64,000 bases of DNA from NCBI GenBank assembly GCA_947389015.1, contig CANDVA010000012.1:31904-95903 (forward strand), written 5' to 3'. Below the pieces are notes generated by a model that was not told the origin of the DNA, did not search any database, and saw nothing but the letters and a program-made list of their open reading frames with translations. The stretch comes from an uncultured Clostridia bacterium. Its GTDB lineage: Bacteria; Bacillota; Clostridia; Oscillospirales; Ruminococcaceae. Position 1 is the stretch's first letter. Each line of letters opens with the position of its first letter. Positions 27,826 to 37,045 of this stretch are shown in pieces. The translations under genes and the position numbers were made by a program.

Positions 27826-28782
27826 ATGTATAACATAGGCATTGATTTAGGCGGTACTAATATAAAGGTGGGTCTGGTAGACGAGAATTACAATATTGTC
27901 GCGAAGTCGACCGCGCCGACAAACCTCCCGCGTCCCGCCGAGGAAATAGTAAAGTCCATGGTGGACACGATGTGGAAGGCGTTAAACGAGGCTAAGGTGA
28001 CTATCGGCGAAGTAAATTCGATAGGGATCGGCACTCCCGGCGTCGCGAACCGCAATAGCGGCACGGTGCTGTATTCGTGCAATCTCGGCTTTAAAAATAC
28101 CGATCTGCGCGCGCTGTTCGGGAAGTTCCTCAATAAGCCGCTTTACGTTGAGAACGACGCCAACGCTGCGGCGTTCGGAGAGGTTCTCGCGGGCGCGGGC
28201 AAGGGCTACAAGAACGTCGTTGTTGTAACGCTCGGTACGGGCGTAGGCGGCGGTATTATCATTGACGGAAAGATATACACGGGCTTCAACTTCTGCGGAG
28301 CGGAACTTGGGCATACGGTCATAGAGTACAACGGTCGTCAGTGCGCGTGCGGGCGCAAGGGCTGCTTTGAGGCGTATTCCTCGGCGACCGCGCTTATCAA
28401 TATGACCAAAGAGGCAATGGAGGCGCACAAGGATTCCAAGATGTGGGAGATAGCGGGCGGCTCTATCGACAACGTTGACGGCAAGACCGCATTTGACGGC
28501 ATGAGAGCCGACGACGCTGCCGCGAGGGACGTTGTAAATATGTACATAGAGTACTTGGGGTGCGGTCTTACGAACATTGTCAACACGTTCCAGCCCGAGG
28601 TTCTGCTTATCGGCGGCGGTATCTGCAAGGAGGGCGAGAACCTTACAAAGCCGCTGGGTGAAATAATCACCCGCGACCAATATTGTATCGATCCCAACAG
28701 GTCGACCAAGCTCGATATTTGCAAGCTCGGCAACAACGCGGGAATAATCGGCGCGGCGTGCTTATATACTATTGCAGAGTAA
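27826..28782 (+). CDS. glk: ROK-family glucokinase
   Basis: 318 residues. ATP-dependent glucose phosphorylation in the cytoplasm. Motifs: DLGGTN phosphate loop at residue 7, GIGTPG near 68, ENDANAAAFGE near 108, GTGVGGGI near 140, and the zinc-binding CACGRKGCFE near 170 that defines the ROK family. Placement with hprK fits a role in carbon metabolism. ROK kinases with other hexose specificities cannot be excluded, but the length and context fit the Firmicute glucokinase type. Confidence 0.9.
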   Translation: MYNIGIDLGGTNIKVGLVDENYNIVAKSTAPTNLPRPAEEIVKSMVDTMWKALNEAKVTIGEVNSIGIGTPGVANRNSGTVLYSCNLGFKNTDLRALFGKFLNKPLYVENDANAAAFGEVLAGAGKGYKNVVVVTLGTGVGGGIIIDGKIYTGFNFCGAELGHTVIEYNGRQCACGRKGCFEAYSSATALINMTKEAMEAHKDSKMWEIAGGSIDNVDGKTAFDGMRADDAAARDVVNMYIEYLGCGLTNIVNTFQPEVLLIGGGICKEGENLTKPLGEIITRDQYCIDPNRSTKLDICKLGNNAGIIGAACLYTIAE

Positions 28783-28800
28783 GTTTTAGTTTAACAGTGA

Positions 28801-28830
28801 TTTTAGGACGGAGCAAAATTCGTCCTAAAA
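28801..28830 (+). repeat. Perfect hairpin between glk and murB
   Basis: TTTTAGGACG, ten loop bases, CGTCCTAAAA. It ends 9 bases before the murB ribosome site GGAGG. No T-run follows, so it may modulate murB translation or protect the glk message; its role is inferred. Confidence 0.55.
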
Positions 28831-28847
28831 TTATGACGGAGGCGAAC

Positions 28848-29747
28848 ATGGGATATAGCGGGATAAAAGCTGTTTGCAATAAGTATAACTGCCCTTTTGA
28901 GGAGAATTTCGTCCTTGCGAACAGAACCTCGATGAGGATCGGCGGCGAGTGCGATTTGTTTGTAGAGCCTAATTCGGAGGAGTGTCTTATCGAGCTGCTG
29001 AACGTTTGCCGCGAAAGCTCGCTGCCGTATTTTATTCTCGGCAGGGGGAGCAATCTGCTGATAAAGCGGTTCAGCGGCGTGGTTATCGCGATAGGCGCGG
29101 CTCTCGGTGCGGTCACAGTCGACGGCAACACGATAACGGCGGGCGCGGGGGCTTCGCTTTCGGCGGTGTGCAATGCTGCGCTGGAGAATTCGCTGTCGGG
29201 AATGGAATGTCTGTACGGAATACCCGGCTCTGCGGGCGGAGCGCTGTACATGAACGCGGGCGCTTACGGCGGCGAAATAAAGGATATCGTAAAGTCGGCG
29301 CGGTGCATAGACGGAGGCGGAAATATCGTCGAGATGACGGCGGAGGAAATGAAGCTTTCGTATCGATACAGCGCGTTCTGCGAAAACGGCTTTTGTATCC
29401 TGTCGGTAACGCTGGAGCTTATACCGCGTGAAAAGACGGAAATAAAGGCGAAAATGGACGAACTTATGCAAAGGCGGCGCGACAAGCAGCCGCTTGAATT
29501 TCCGAGCTGCGGCAGTACGTTCAAGCGTCCCGAGGGATATTTCGCGGCGGCGCTTATTGAGGAATGCGGACTTAAGGGCTGTACGGTCGGCGGAGCGCAG
29601 GTCAGTGAAAAGCACAGCGGATTTGTTATCAACCGCGGCGGCGCTACGTTCGAGGACGTTATGGAGCTTGTCGGGCATATCAAGACCGTAGTCCGCGAAA
29701 AAAAGGGCGTGGAGCTGGAGTGCGAAATGCTGATAGTTGACAGGTGA
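28848..29747 (+). CDS. murB: UDP-N-acetylenolpyruvoylglucosamine reductase
   Basis: 299 residues. Second step of muramic acid synthesis, NADPH and FAD dependent. FAD-binding GRGSNLLIK near 65, GIPGSAGGALYMNAGAYGG (read from 123) with the SYRYSAF tyrosine near 175, the catalytic Ser in CGSTFKRP near 225, and HSGFVINRGGATF near 260. The ATG at 28848 has GGAGG 6 bases upstream; the in-frame ATG at 28833 overlaps that site and is less likely. Association with rapZ and whiA is the usual Firmicute arrangement. Confidence 0.97.
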   Translation: MGYSGIKAVCNKYNCPFEENFVLANRTSMRIGGECDLFVEPNSEECLIELLNVCRESSLPYFILGRGSNLLIKRFSGVVIAIGAALGAVTVDGNTITAGAGASLSAVCNAALENSLSGMECLYGIPGSAGGALYMNAGAYGGEIKDIVKSARCIDGGGNIVEMTAEEMKLSYRYSAFCENGFCILSVTLELIPREKTEIKAKMDELMQRRRDKQPLEFPSCGSTFKRPEGYFAAALIEECGLKGCTVGGAQVSEKHSGFVINRGGATFEDVMELVGHIKTVVREKKGVELECEMLIVDR

Positions 29748-29772
29748 AAACAGGTTTTAACGAGGGTCGTAA

Positions 29773-30120
29773 ATGATACAAAAGGTTGATCTGAAAAAAG
29801 AAGTAAACGCTGTTGAGAAATTATTTGAATATAAGAGAGTTGGCACGCTTAACGATCATATGCTGAACGTTCTTCAAGCTGAAAACAGAACGCTGGATTT
29901 TCACATACACGAAAACTCCGATGAGTTATTTTACTGCATTGAGGGCGAATTTGACATTGAATTCGAGAACGGTTTGACGCATTTGTGCGAGGGTGATCTT
30001 ATAGTTATTCCCAAATGGACAAAGCACCGTCCGATTTGCACGGGACGGGTAAAGTGCCTTCTGATTGAGGTTGAGGGAACCCTTAACAAGGATAATACCG
30101 GAGGTACCTACACGAAATAG
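29773..30120 (+). CDS. Small cupin-domain protein
   Basis: 115 residues forming a single cupin barrel. The metal-binding motif 1 DFHIHENSDELFYCIEGE gives two His and a Glu (around residues 42-55), and motif 2 GDLIVIPKWTKHRP supplies the last His near 84. Such small cupins act as isomerases, dioxygenases or ligand sensors; nothing in the sequence decides between them. It lies 25 bases after murB and 11 bases before rapZ, so it is co-transcribed. Confidence 0.88.
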   Translation: MIQKVDLKKEVNAVEKLFEYKRVGTLNDHMLNVLQAENRTLDFHIHENSDELFYCIEGEFDIEFENGLTHLCEGDLIVIPKWTKHRPICTGRVKCLLIEVEGTLNKDNTGGTYTK

Positions 30121-30131
30121 GGGGACAGAAA

Positions 30132-30995
30132 ATGGAATTTATAATTGTTACGGGAATGTCCGGCGGCGGAAAGTCTTCGGCTATCAAGGTGCTGGAGGAT
30201 ATCGGATATTTCTGCATTGACAATATGCCGCCGCAGCTCATACCGAATTTTGCCGCGATCTGCAGTGAAAACGGCGAGATCAACAAGGTCGCTATCGTTA
30301 CCGATATTCGCGGCGGAACGCTTTTTTTAAAGCTCTCGGAGTGCATTTCGGGGTTGGTGAATACGGACGGTATCGACGTTAAGGTGCTGTTTCTTGAGGC
30401 TTCAAAAGAAGTTTTGATGAAACGTTACAGCGAAACGCGCCGCAAGCACCCTCTCGACGAGGTCTCGGGCGGTGATCTGTCCAAGGCTATCGACGCGGAG
30501 GCGGAGCTGTTAAGCGAGATACGCGCCAACGCCGACTACATAATCGACAGCTCGCTGCTGACTACCGCGCAGCTCAAGGGGCAGATCGCGGGGCTGTTTC
30601 TGGACAAGCCGAGCGACAGCATTATTGTAAGCTGCATGAGCTTCGGGTTCAAGTACGGTGTGCCTGGAGAGGCGGATCTGGTGTTCGACGTTAGATGTCT
30701 GCCCAATCCGTTCTATGTTCCCGAGCTGAAGCACAAGACGGGTCTTGACAAGGAAGTCCGCGATTATGTGATGAAGTACGAGCAGTCGCAGACCTTGGAG
30801 AGCAAAATATGGGATATGGTTGATTTCCTGCTGCCGTGCTATATAAACGAGGGCAAGAGCAGGCTCGTTATCGCGTTCGGCTGCACGGGCGGAAAGCACA
30901 GAAGCATTACGTTTGCCGAGCGTACTGCCGCGCATCTGCTCGAAAAGGAGTGCAAGGTAAGGATAGTTCACCGCGATATCGAAAAGGGGCGGTGA
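30132..30995 (+). CDS. rapZ: Nucleotide-binding RapZ/YvcJ-family protein
   Basis: 287 residues. P-loop GMSGGGKSSA at residue 8, DNMPPQL near 35, and the C-terminal GCTGGKHRS near 245 identify the RapZ (YvcJ) family. In Escherichia coli RapZ controls glucosamine-6-phosphate synthase through small RNAs; in Bacillus the homologue affects competence. It normally stands before yvcK and whiA. Here whiA follows after one unrelated gene and yvcK is absent. Confidence 0.95.
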   Translation: MEFIIVTGMSGGGKSSAIKVLEDIGYFCIDNMPPQLIPNFAAICSENGEINKVAIVTDIRGGTLFLKLSECISGLVNTDGIDVKVLFLEASKEVLMKRYSETRRKHPLDEVSGGDLSKAIDAEAELLSEIRANADYIIDSSLLTTAQLKGQIAGLFLDKPSDSIIVSCMSFGFKYGVPGEADLVFDVRCLPNPFYVPELKHKTGLDKEVRDYVMKYEQSQTLESKIWDMVDFLLPCYINEGKSRLVIAFGCTGGKHRSITFAERTAAHLLEKECKVRIVHRDIEKGR

Positions 30996-31018
30996 CCGCT
31001 GATTTATAGGAGATATAT

Positions 31019-31459
31019 ATGGAAAAATCATTAGTGGATTTTTTGATTAAAGCAAAAAAATCGACCTATGCGGGTAAGGGTGCGGAAACTTCCCCGTCAA
31101 GAGTAAGATCTCACGATTTGGTATACCGCGATGGGGCTCTAATGTATTATGACACCTATCTCGGCGGTGAAAAATTTGCCGGCGAGGAAGCAATATGGAT
31201 TGCCGATATCCCATATTGGAGCATGAATTATATTGGTCGTGTGACCGGTGAAAATTTCAGCGGTGACTTTTTGAAGGAAGCCTTGCTTCACGTTCCTTTT
31301 GAGAAGCCCTATCGCGGACCGGATGTTTATTTTAACGGCGACTATATCTATGAGTGTTCTGTCCGCGGAGAATTTGATTGGTTCCAAGGAAAAGAAACTA
31401 TAAGGTATAAAGGTAATGAAATATATGAATGTTATTTTCACGGCGGATTGATTAAATAA
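31019..31459 (+). CDS. DUF5680-like protein
   Basis: 146 residues. The N-terminal KKSTYAGKGAETSPSR, the middle YYDTYLGGEKFAGEEA and the end YFHGGLIK match a family of unknown function known as DUF5680. No catalytic motif is evident; it is a small soluble protein rich in Tyr and Gly. It occupies the slot between rapZ and whiA. Its local base composition is more AT rich than rapZ or whiA, which fits later insertion into the operon. Confidence 0.75.
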   Translation: MEKSLVDFLIKAKKSTYAGKGAETSPSRVRSHDLVYRDGALMYYDTYLGGEKFAGEEAIWIADIPYWSMNYIGRVTGENFSGDFLKEALLHVPFEKPYRGPDVYFNGDYIYECSVRGEFDWFQGKETIRYKGNEIYECYFHGGLIK

Positions 31460-31499
31460 CAAATTTTAATTTATAGACTTTTTTCGAGGGCTTGATATT

Positions 31500-32393
31500 A
31501 TGTCATTTTCTTCCGATATAAAAAAAGAACTGTGTAATGTTCACGAGCTGCCGATCAATGAAATGGCGGCAATGATGTACGGAATGTTATACGCGGGCAG
31601 GCTCGTGAACGGAAAGCCCGTCATTCAGACGGAAAACAACGACCTTATCGCGGCGGCGCGTTCGCTTGCGGAGTCGGTGTTCCCGAACGAGCGCATAGAG
31701 GTGACAAGACTTGTCAATAACGGAGGCTCGCTGTATACGTTCGGCGTGAAATCACGGCGCTTGACGGAGCGGTTCGGGGATTTCTCTTCGGTAAACACTT
31801 CGGTAGTGTCGGGGAACGACGCGGACGGCGGAGCTTTTCTGCGCGGCGTTTTTGTGTGCTGCGGGAGCGTCACCGACCCGAAAAAGGAATATCATCTCGA
31901 AATGGTTCTGCCCGAGAGCGAGCGTATAGAGCCGCTTAAAAGCTTTATCGGTGAGCACGGGATAAAAATAAAATCTACTTTACGTAATAAAAATACTATT
32001 TTATACGCTAAGACGAGTGAGGTCATAGAAGATTTTCTGACATACATCGGCGCGGGAATTCACGCGCTGGAGATAATGCAGGTGAAGATCGAAAAGGATA
32101 TCCGAAACCGCGCGAACAGGTGTGTGAACTGCGACAGCGCGAACCTCGACAAAACTGTCGCCGCGAGCGAGAAAAGCCGCCGCGACATTGAGTATATCAT
32201 CGAAACGGCGGGGCTGGAGTCGCTGTCGGCGGAGCTTCGCGAGACAGCGCTGCTTCGTCTGGAGAACCCCGAGAGCTCGCTGTCGGAGCTGTGCGGAATG
32301 CTATCCGAGGGCAAGCCCATCTCGCGGAGCGGTCTTAATCACCGCCTGAAAAAACTATCGCAGATCGCGGAGGAATTAAAAAGTGAACGTTAA
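31500..32393 (+). CDS. whiA: DNA-binding protein WhiA
   Basis: 297 residues. An N-terminal LAGLIDADG-like fold (FSSDIKKELC onward, GAFLRGVFVCCGSVTDP near 100) and a C-terminal helix-turn-helix with SLSELCGMLSEGKPISRSGLNHRLKKL (read in two parts) near 260. WhiA affects cell division and chromosome segregation in Bacillus and sporulation genes in Streptomyces. Its 3' end overlaps azlC by 11 bases. Confidence 0.96.
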   Translation: MSFSSDIKKELCNVHELPINEMAAMMYGMLYAGRLVNGKPVIQTENNDLIAAARSLAESVFPNERIEVTRLVNNGGSLYTFGVKSRRLTERFGDFSSVNTSVVSGNDADGGAFLRGVFVCCGSVTDPKKEYHLEMVLPESERIEPLKSFIGEHGIKIKSTLRNKNTILYAKTSEVIEDFLTYIGAGIHALEIMQVKIEKDIRNRANRCVNCDSANLDKTVAASEKSRRDIEYIIETAGLESLSAELRETALLRLENPESSLSELCGMLSEGKPISRSGLNHRLKKLSQIAEELKSER

Positions 32394-33090
32394 ACTGAAA
32401 GCGCTGAAAGCCGCGTTTCCGAGAACTATCCCCATAATGACGGGGTTTCTGTTCCTGGGCGCGGCTTACGGAATTTATGCGCGGACGTCGGGATTGTCTG
32501 CCGCCGCGCCTATCTTAATGGCGGCGGTCGTTTTCGCAGGGTCGATGGAATTTGTCGCGGTGGATATGCTGCGCGGAGCGTTTGACCCGCTGAATGCGTT
32601 CTTAATGGCTATAATGGTGAACGCGCGGCATTTGTTTTATGGAATGGCAATGCTGGATAAATACGGAAAATCAGGCAAAAAGCGCTGGTATCTCATTTTC
32701 GGATTGTGCGACGAGAGCTTTTCTATAAACTGCACTGCGGAAATTCCCGAGGACGTTGACCGTGGGTGGTTTTATTTCTGGGTGACGGCGCTCAATCAAC
32801 TTTACTGGGTGAGCGGCGCGGCGTTGGGAGCGCTCGCGGGGTCGTTCATACATATAGAGCTACCCGGGCTGGACTTCGTAATGACCGCGCTGCTGCTCGT
32901 TATCTTTGTCGAGAATTGGCTGAAAGAGAGGTCTCACCTGTCGTCGATAGTCGGGCTAGCTGCAGCGCTCGTCTGTCTGCTGATATTCGGCAGCGACAGC
33001 TTTATTATCCCTTCAATGGCGGTAATACTTATATTACTGACGATGCTTCGCAAGCCTATTGAAAAAGCAATGGGGGAGACAAAGTCATGA
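32383..33090 (+). CDS. azlC: AzlC-family branched-chain amino acid permease subunit
   Basis: 235 residues with five or six membrane segments. The N-terminal [19 protein letters not shown] and the middle [12 protein letters not shown] and [12 protein letters not shown] are typical AzlC phrases. AzlC and AzlD together export branched-chain amino acids. The start is a GTG inside the end of whiA, with GGAGG 9 bases upstream. It overlaps azlD by 4 bases. Confidence 0.93.
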   Translation: MNVKLKALKAAFPRTIPIMTGFLFLGAAYGIYARTSGLSAAAPILMAAVVFAGSMEFVAVDMLRGAFDPLNAFLMAIMVNARHLFYGMAMLDKYGKSGKKRWYLIFGLCDESFSINCTAEIPEDVDRGWFYFWVTALNQLYWVSGAALGALAGSFIHIELPGLDFVMTALLLVIFVENWLKERSHLSSIVGLAAALVCLLIFGSDSFIIPSMAVILILLTMLRKPIEKAMGETKS

Positions 33091-33416
33091 CCTCTTTTCA
33101 AATTGCGCTAATGATCGCGGCGGTCGCTCTGGGAACTATGCTCACGCGTTTTCTGCCGTTCTTCGTGTTCAGCGGAAAAAAACCCGTTCCTAAGTACGTT
33201 GAATATCTCGGCAAGGCTTTAACGGGCGCGGCGCTCGGACTGCTCGTTGTTTACGGCTTCAAGAACGTGAATGTGCTCGCGGGAACGCACGGGCTCCCAG
33301 AACTTATCTCGCTTGTGATTATCGTTCTGCTTCACGTATGGAAGCGGAATATGCTGCTGTCCATTGCCGCGGGAACGGGACTTTATATGCTGCTGGTAAA
33401 TTTTGTGTTTGTATAA
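33087..33416 (+). CDS. azlD: AzlD-family branched-chain amino acid export subunit
   Basis: 109 residues, three to four membrane segments. The [13 protein letters not shown] motif near residue 15 and TAGALLGL-like [12 protein letters not shown] near 50 mark AzlD, the small partner of AzlC. The ATG overlaps the azlC stop (ATGA). It ends 5 bases from the convergent aguB with no clear terminator between. Confidence 0.92.
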   Translation: MTSFQIALMIAAVALGTMLTRFLPFFVFSGKKPVPKYVEYLGKALTGAALGLLVVYGFKNVNVLAGTHGLPELISLVIIVLLHVWKRNMLLSIAAGTGLYMLLVNFVFV

Positions 33417-33421
33417 ACGTT

Positions 33422-34294
33422 TTACTTCGTGATCTGTTCGTACATTTCGGGCCGCCTGTCGCGGAACACTCCCCATTCCCGACGGAAAACGCACGTTTCG
33501 TCAAGGTCAATCTCGTGCAGCAAAACGCAGTCGGACGTGCGGTCTGCACTCTCTATGATTTCGCCGCGCTCATCGGTGATGAAGCTCGAGCCGTAAAAGG
33601 TCAGTGCGCTTGACTGTCCCGCGTTGCCATCATCGGGTGCGACAGTCTCCGTGCCTACGCGGTTTGCTGCTATCACTGGCACGAGATTAGCCGCCGCGTG
33701 ACCCTGCATACAACGCCGCCAATGCGGCATACTGTCGCATTCAATGATAGGCTCGCTGCCGATCGCGGTAGGGTAGAGAAGCAACTCCGCACCTTGCAGC
33801 GCCATACAGCGAGCCGCCTCGGGGAACCACTGATCCCAGCATATACCTACGCCGATCTTTCCGAAGTGCGTATCCCAGACCTTGAACCCCGTATTCCCGG
33901 GCGTGAAGTAGAACTTTTCCTGATAAAAGTGATCGTCGGGAATGTGCGTCTTGCGGTACACTCCAAGCAGCTCACCGTCGTCAAGCATGGCAACCGTGTT
34001 GTAGAAAACGTTTACATCACGCTCGTAGAAGCTGATAGGCAGTACGACGCCCAATTCGCGCGAGACCTCGCGAAACCGTGTAACGGCGGGATTTTCGTCA
34101 AGCGGCAGAGCAAGCTCGTAATGCTCGTAGCGGCGCTCCTGACAGAAATATTTCGTCTCAAAAAGCTCGGGCAGCAGAATAACGTTTGCTCCCTTGGCGG
34201 CGACTTTCCTGACCAGTCTTTCGGCTTTGTCTATCGACTGCTCACGCGTTTCGGGAACGGACATCTGCACTGCGGCAGCGGTGATCTTTCTCAT
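33422..34294 (-). CDS. aguB: N-carbamoylputrescine amidase
   Basis: 290 residues of the nitrilase (carbon-nitrogen hydrolase) superfamily. The triad is visible: Glu in LLPELFE near 45, Lys in YRKTHIP near 120, Cys in GICWDQWFPE near 157. The full phrase pattern (YRKTHIPDDHFYQEKFYF in part) is that of AguB, which converts N-carbamoylputrescine to putrescine, ammonia and CO2. aguA lies in the same cluster. The ATG at 34294 follows GAAAGGAG and overlaps the Nudix stop (ATGA). Confidence 0.95.
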   Translation of the reverse strand: MRKITAAAVQMSVPETREQSIDKAERLVRKVAAKGANVILLPELFETKYFCQERRYEHYELALPLDENPAVTRFREVSRELGVVLPISFYERDVNVFYNTVAMLDDGELLGVYRKTHIPDDHFYQEKFYFTPGNTGFKVWDTHFGKIGVGICWDQWFPEAARCMALQGAELLLYPTAIGSEPIIECDSMPHWRRCMQGHAAANLVPVIAANRVGTETVAPDDGNAGQSSALTFYGSSFITDERGEIIESADRTSDCVLLHEIDLDETCVFRREWGVFRDRRPEMYEQITK

Positions 34295-34779
34295 TTTGTG
34301 CTCCTTTCGCCGTTCAAATCCGTGCAATACAGACTTGTAGGCGCGTATTTTTCACTGTGCTGATATTCGGTGAATGGTATTACGGTGCCATTTACGGCGG
34401 CTTGTATCAGCTTTTTTGACAGATCTGGAACGTCGGCGGCGGAAAGCGCTTTTTCAATCTCGAGCCAGACGACCTCGCTGTTTTCGTCGTGATCGGAACG
34501 CGCTTCGCCGCCAACATATTCCGCTAGAAAAACCGCGTACCAATCGTGCGTATTGAAACGCATACCCAGAAGTCCGACGGGATTTATCTCAACTCCTGTC
34601 TCCTCCAGAAACTCGCGCCGTAATGCGTCCTCGGGCGTTTCACTGTGCTGCAAATAACCTCCCGGGATTATCAACCGCCCCTTGCCCGCGCCGTATGTAT
34701 GCCGCGCAAGCAGAACTTTCCCGTCGCGCATAACTACTCCCGCGACTGATTTGCCCCAATCGGTGTTTTCTTCGGACAT
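34291..34779 (-). CDS. Nudix hydrolase
   Basis: 162 residues. The Nudix box is complete: GGYLQHSETPEDALRREF followed by LEETGVEI near residue 42, with the metal-binding REFLEE. Substrates of the family are nucleoside diphosphate derivatives. The gene overlaps aguB by 4 bases, so it is translated just before it; a link with the putrescine pathway is not obvious. Confidence 0.92.
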   Translation of the reverse strand: MSEENTDWGKSVAGVVMRDGKVLLARHTYGAGKGRLIIPGGYLQHSETPEDALRREFLEETGVEINPVGLLGMRFNTHDWYAVFLAEYVGGEARSDHDENSEVVWLEIEKALSAADVPDLSKKLIQAAVNGTVIPFTEYQHSEKYAPTSLYCTDLNGERSTK

Positions 34780-34858
34780 TTTAATACCTCGTTTTCTTTC
34801 CGAATAACCGCCGTTTCCCGACGGATGTTTCGGATTTTTTTATTATCGTTTTTCGATA

Positions 34859-34886
34859 AATATAAAAACTGTTTTAATATCGTCAA
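34859..34886 (-). promoter_or_regulatory. Possible promoter of the Nudix-aguB pair
   Basis: Minus strand TTGACG (34881-34886), 16 bases, TATATT (34859-34864) in an AT-rich 186-base gap after the DUF1835 gene. A fair but not perfect match. Confidence 0.5.
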
Positions 34887-34965
34887 AATTGCTTAATAAT
34901 AAGGATTTTTCAAATTTTAAACGCTTTAAAAAACAAGCTTTTTTGAGGAAATAACGACAACGTTT

Positions 34966-35772
34966 TTATATTCGGTTCAAACGGATGATTCTTTCGTATT
35001 TTTTATCGGAATTTTCAACGATCTCTATATGATGTGTTCCTATATATTTGTCTATCCTTGACGCATACCACCAGTCACTCACGCCAAGGCGGTTTTCGAC
35101 CAGTATTCGACCGATAAGCTCGATCTCGCGGACAGGTTCTTCTCCCAGATACTTCCATATAAGGAAATCGTAAAAATTATCCGAAATGCCGATAACAGAG
35201 CCGTTTACCAGAACGCGTAGCGGAGAATTTCCGCGTTTCAGTTCACTCCAGCGGTATGCGTTTGCACGTATCTCAGCTTGTGACAGCCTGCGTTGAGACG
35301 GCAGCATTTCCGCGAACACACTCGGCTCGACCTCGCCCCAGCCCGAATACTCAACAGTCGCATCGCCTTCAACGATAAGCCGCGGCAGCCTGACCGCGTA
35401 TACTTCACTTTTGTACTGTCGCAGTTTGCCGCAAAGCCACATCATTCCGCAGATCGAGTATGGCGCGTCGCCGTACCATATCCGCAGTGATTCTCCGTTT
35501 TTCAAGTACTCTTTAAGCCGTATAAGCTCCCGCGAATACGAATTGCCAAGCGCTTTCAGTTCGGATTTCATTTCCTTGTCCGTGCCCCACTGCTCCTTAT
35601 AAAGCATTTTGTATAACAGATTGCGGCGGTATTTGCCTGATACGTGCTGTTGAATATCGCCTATATCAAGCATTAACGGCAAAGATACAACGTCGCTCCC
35701 GAGTGATTTTTTGCGCTTCAGCGCGATTTTCATTGCCGCGCTCTCGCTTTCGCCGAACAAAATCTCGATCAT
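34966..35772 (-). CDS. DUF1835 domain protein
   Basis: 268 residues starting MIEILFGESESAAMKIA, the usual N-terminus of DUF1835 proteins, followed by the LRIWYGDAPYSICGM phrase near 105 and a C-terminal DUF3658-like helical part. The family is of unknown function. The start overlaps the aguA stop by 4 bases (ATGA). A longer open frame reaching 36180 is a shadow of aguA and is rejected. Confidence 0.85.
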   Translation of the reverse strand: MIEILFGESESAAMKIALKRKKSLGSDVVSLPLMLDIGDIQQHVSGKYRRNLLYKMLYKEQWGTDKEMKSELKALGNSYSRELIRLKEYLKNGESLRIWYGDAPYSICGMMWLCGKLRQYKSEVYAVRLPRLIVEGDATVEYSGWGEVEPSVFAEMLPSQRRLSQAEIRANAYRWSELKRGNSPLRVLVNGSVIGISDNFYDFLIWKYLGEEPVREIELIGRILVENRLGVSDWWYASRIDKYIGTHHIEIVENSDKKYERIIRLNRI

Positions 35773-36872
35773 TCCGCACCACCGAAAACAGGTATCTGTT
35801 GAGTAATACAGTGGATATTTCCGCCGCCTATCAGTATGTCCCTTGCGTAGACCGGTATCACCTCGCGCTCGGGGAACAGCTCCATGAGCAGATCGCGGGC
35901 AGGCTCGTCGGCGGGATCGCCGAAAAACGGCATGATCACCGCGTCGTTCGCAATGTAGAAGTTGACGTATGACGCGGCAAGACGCTCCCCGGGAGTTCGT
36001 GTGGGCTGAAAATCCATCGTGTCCAGCCCCCCGCACTCCTCGGCGGTGATAGTGACGGGCTTGGGACATCGAAGCTTGTGAACCGTTATAGACCGTCCTT
36101 TTGCGTCGGTCTCGCGCGAAAGTATATCGTAACACGATTTTGACATGGCGTACTGCGGATCGTTTTCGTCGTCCGTCCACGCGAGGACGACCTCGGACGG
36201 CTTCACAAACGCGCAGATATTATCAACGTGTTCGTTGGTTTCGTCGTTGAAAATGCCGTTCTTGAGCCAGATGACCTTTTCGACGTTCAGATAATCGCGA
36301 AGATAATTCTCAATTTCCGCTTTTGTGAGCATTGGATTGCGCCCCTTGCTGAGCAGACAAGCCTCGGTGGTGATGCAGGTTCCCTCGCCGTCAACGTGAA
36401 TTGAACCGCCTTCAAGTATAAAATTGCCCAAATCGTACATATCTTTTTCGTACAGATCGCACAGTTTTCTCGCCATTTTATCGTCTAAATCCCACGGAGA
36501 ATACAGCCCGTCCTCAAGACCTCCCCAGGCGTTGAACCCCCAGTTTATACCGCGTATATCCTTGCCGTCCGTGACGAACGTCGGGGCGTAATCGCGTGCC
36601 CACGCGTCGTTGGAGGACATCTCCACTACGCGGATATTGTCGGGGAGCATATGCCGCGCATTCTCGTATTGCCGCCGCGAGGCGCAGACAGTCAGGTGTT
36701 CGCTGCGCGAGATCGCCTCGGCAACGTTCACGAACGCCCTTCGCGCCGCGTAACCGCCGTATTGCCAACTATCGGAACGCTCGGGGAATATCATAATGCA
36801 CCCGTAATGCGGCGAAAATTCGGCGGGCATATAGAAGCCGTCCGCCCTCGGCGTGGAGTTGATGATCTTCAT
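35769..36872 (-). CDS. aguA: Agmatine deiminase
   Basis: 367 residues of the peptidyl-arginine-deiminase-like family. It converts agmatine to N-carbamoylputrescine. The substrate loop NDAWARDYAPTF near 88, GFNAWGG near 112, ILEGGSIHVDG near 155, NEHVDNICAF near 215 and the catalytic Cys in GGGNIHCITQQ near 357 are all present. With aguB it gives the two-step route to putrescine. GGAGG precedes the ATG. Confidence 0.96.
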   Translation of the reverse strand: MKIINSTPRADGFYMPAEFSPHYGCIMIFPERSDSWQYGGYAARRAFVNVAEAISRSEHLTVCASRRQYENARHMLPDNIRVVEMSSNDAWARDYAPTFVTDGKDIRGINWGFNAWGGLEDGLYSPWDLDDKMARKLCDLYEKDMYDLGNFILEGGSIHVDGEGTCITTEACLLSKGRNPMLTKAEIENYLRDYLNVEKVIWLKNGIFNDETNEHVDNICAFVKPSEVVLAWTDDENDPQYAMSKSCYDILSRETDAKGRSITVHKLRCPKPVTITAEECGGLDTMDFQPTRTPGERLAASYVNFYIANDAVIMPFFGDPADEPARDLLMELFPEREVIPVYARDILIGGGNIHCITQQIPVFGGAE

Positions 36873-36901
36873 TGCTTGTCCTCCTTGAATTGCTTATTTT
36901 T

Positions 36902-36930
36902 ATTATAGCACGGTTTGCAAAAAAAAGCAA
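36902..36930 (-). promoter_or_regulatory. Promoter of aguA
   Basis: Minus strand TTGCTT (36925-36930), 17 bases, TATAAT (36902-36907), 30 bases before the start. Confidence 0.75.
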
Positions 36931-36961
36931 TATTTCCGTTGCAATTTCGGCATGAAAGGGC

Positions 36962-36990
36962 TTGCAAAAGTCTGCGTTTTATGATATAAT
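36962..36990 (+). promoter_or_regulatory. Promoter of the small membrane protein and lgt
   Basis: TTGCAA (36962-36967), 17 bases, TATAAT (36985-36990), divergent from the aguA promoter 31 bases away. A GCTCGGAGCGTGAGC stem follows in the leader. Confidence 0.8.
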
Positions 36991-37045
36991 AAAAGTGTGG
37001 CTCGGAGCGTGAGCTAATGCTCCGATAAATTTTTGAGAGGTTATC

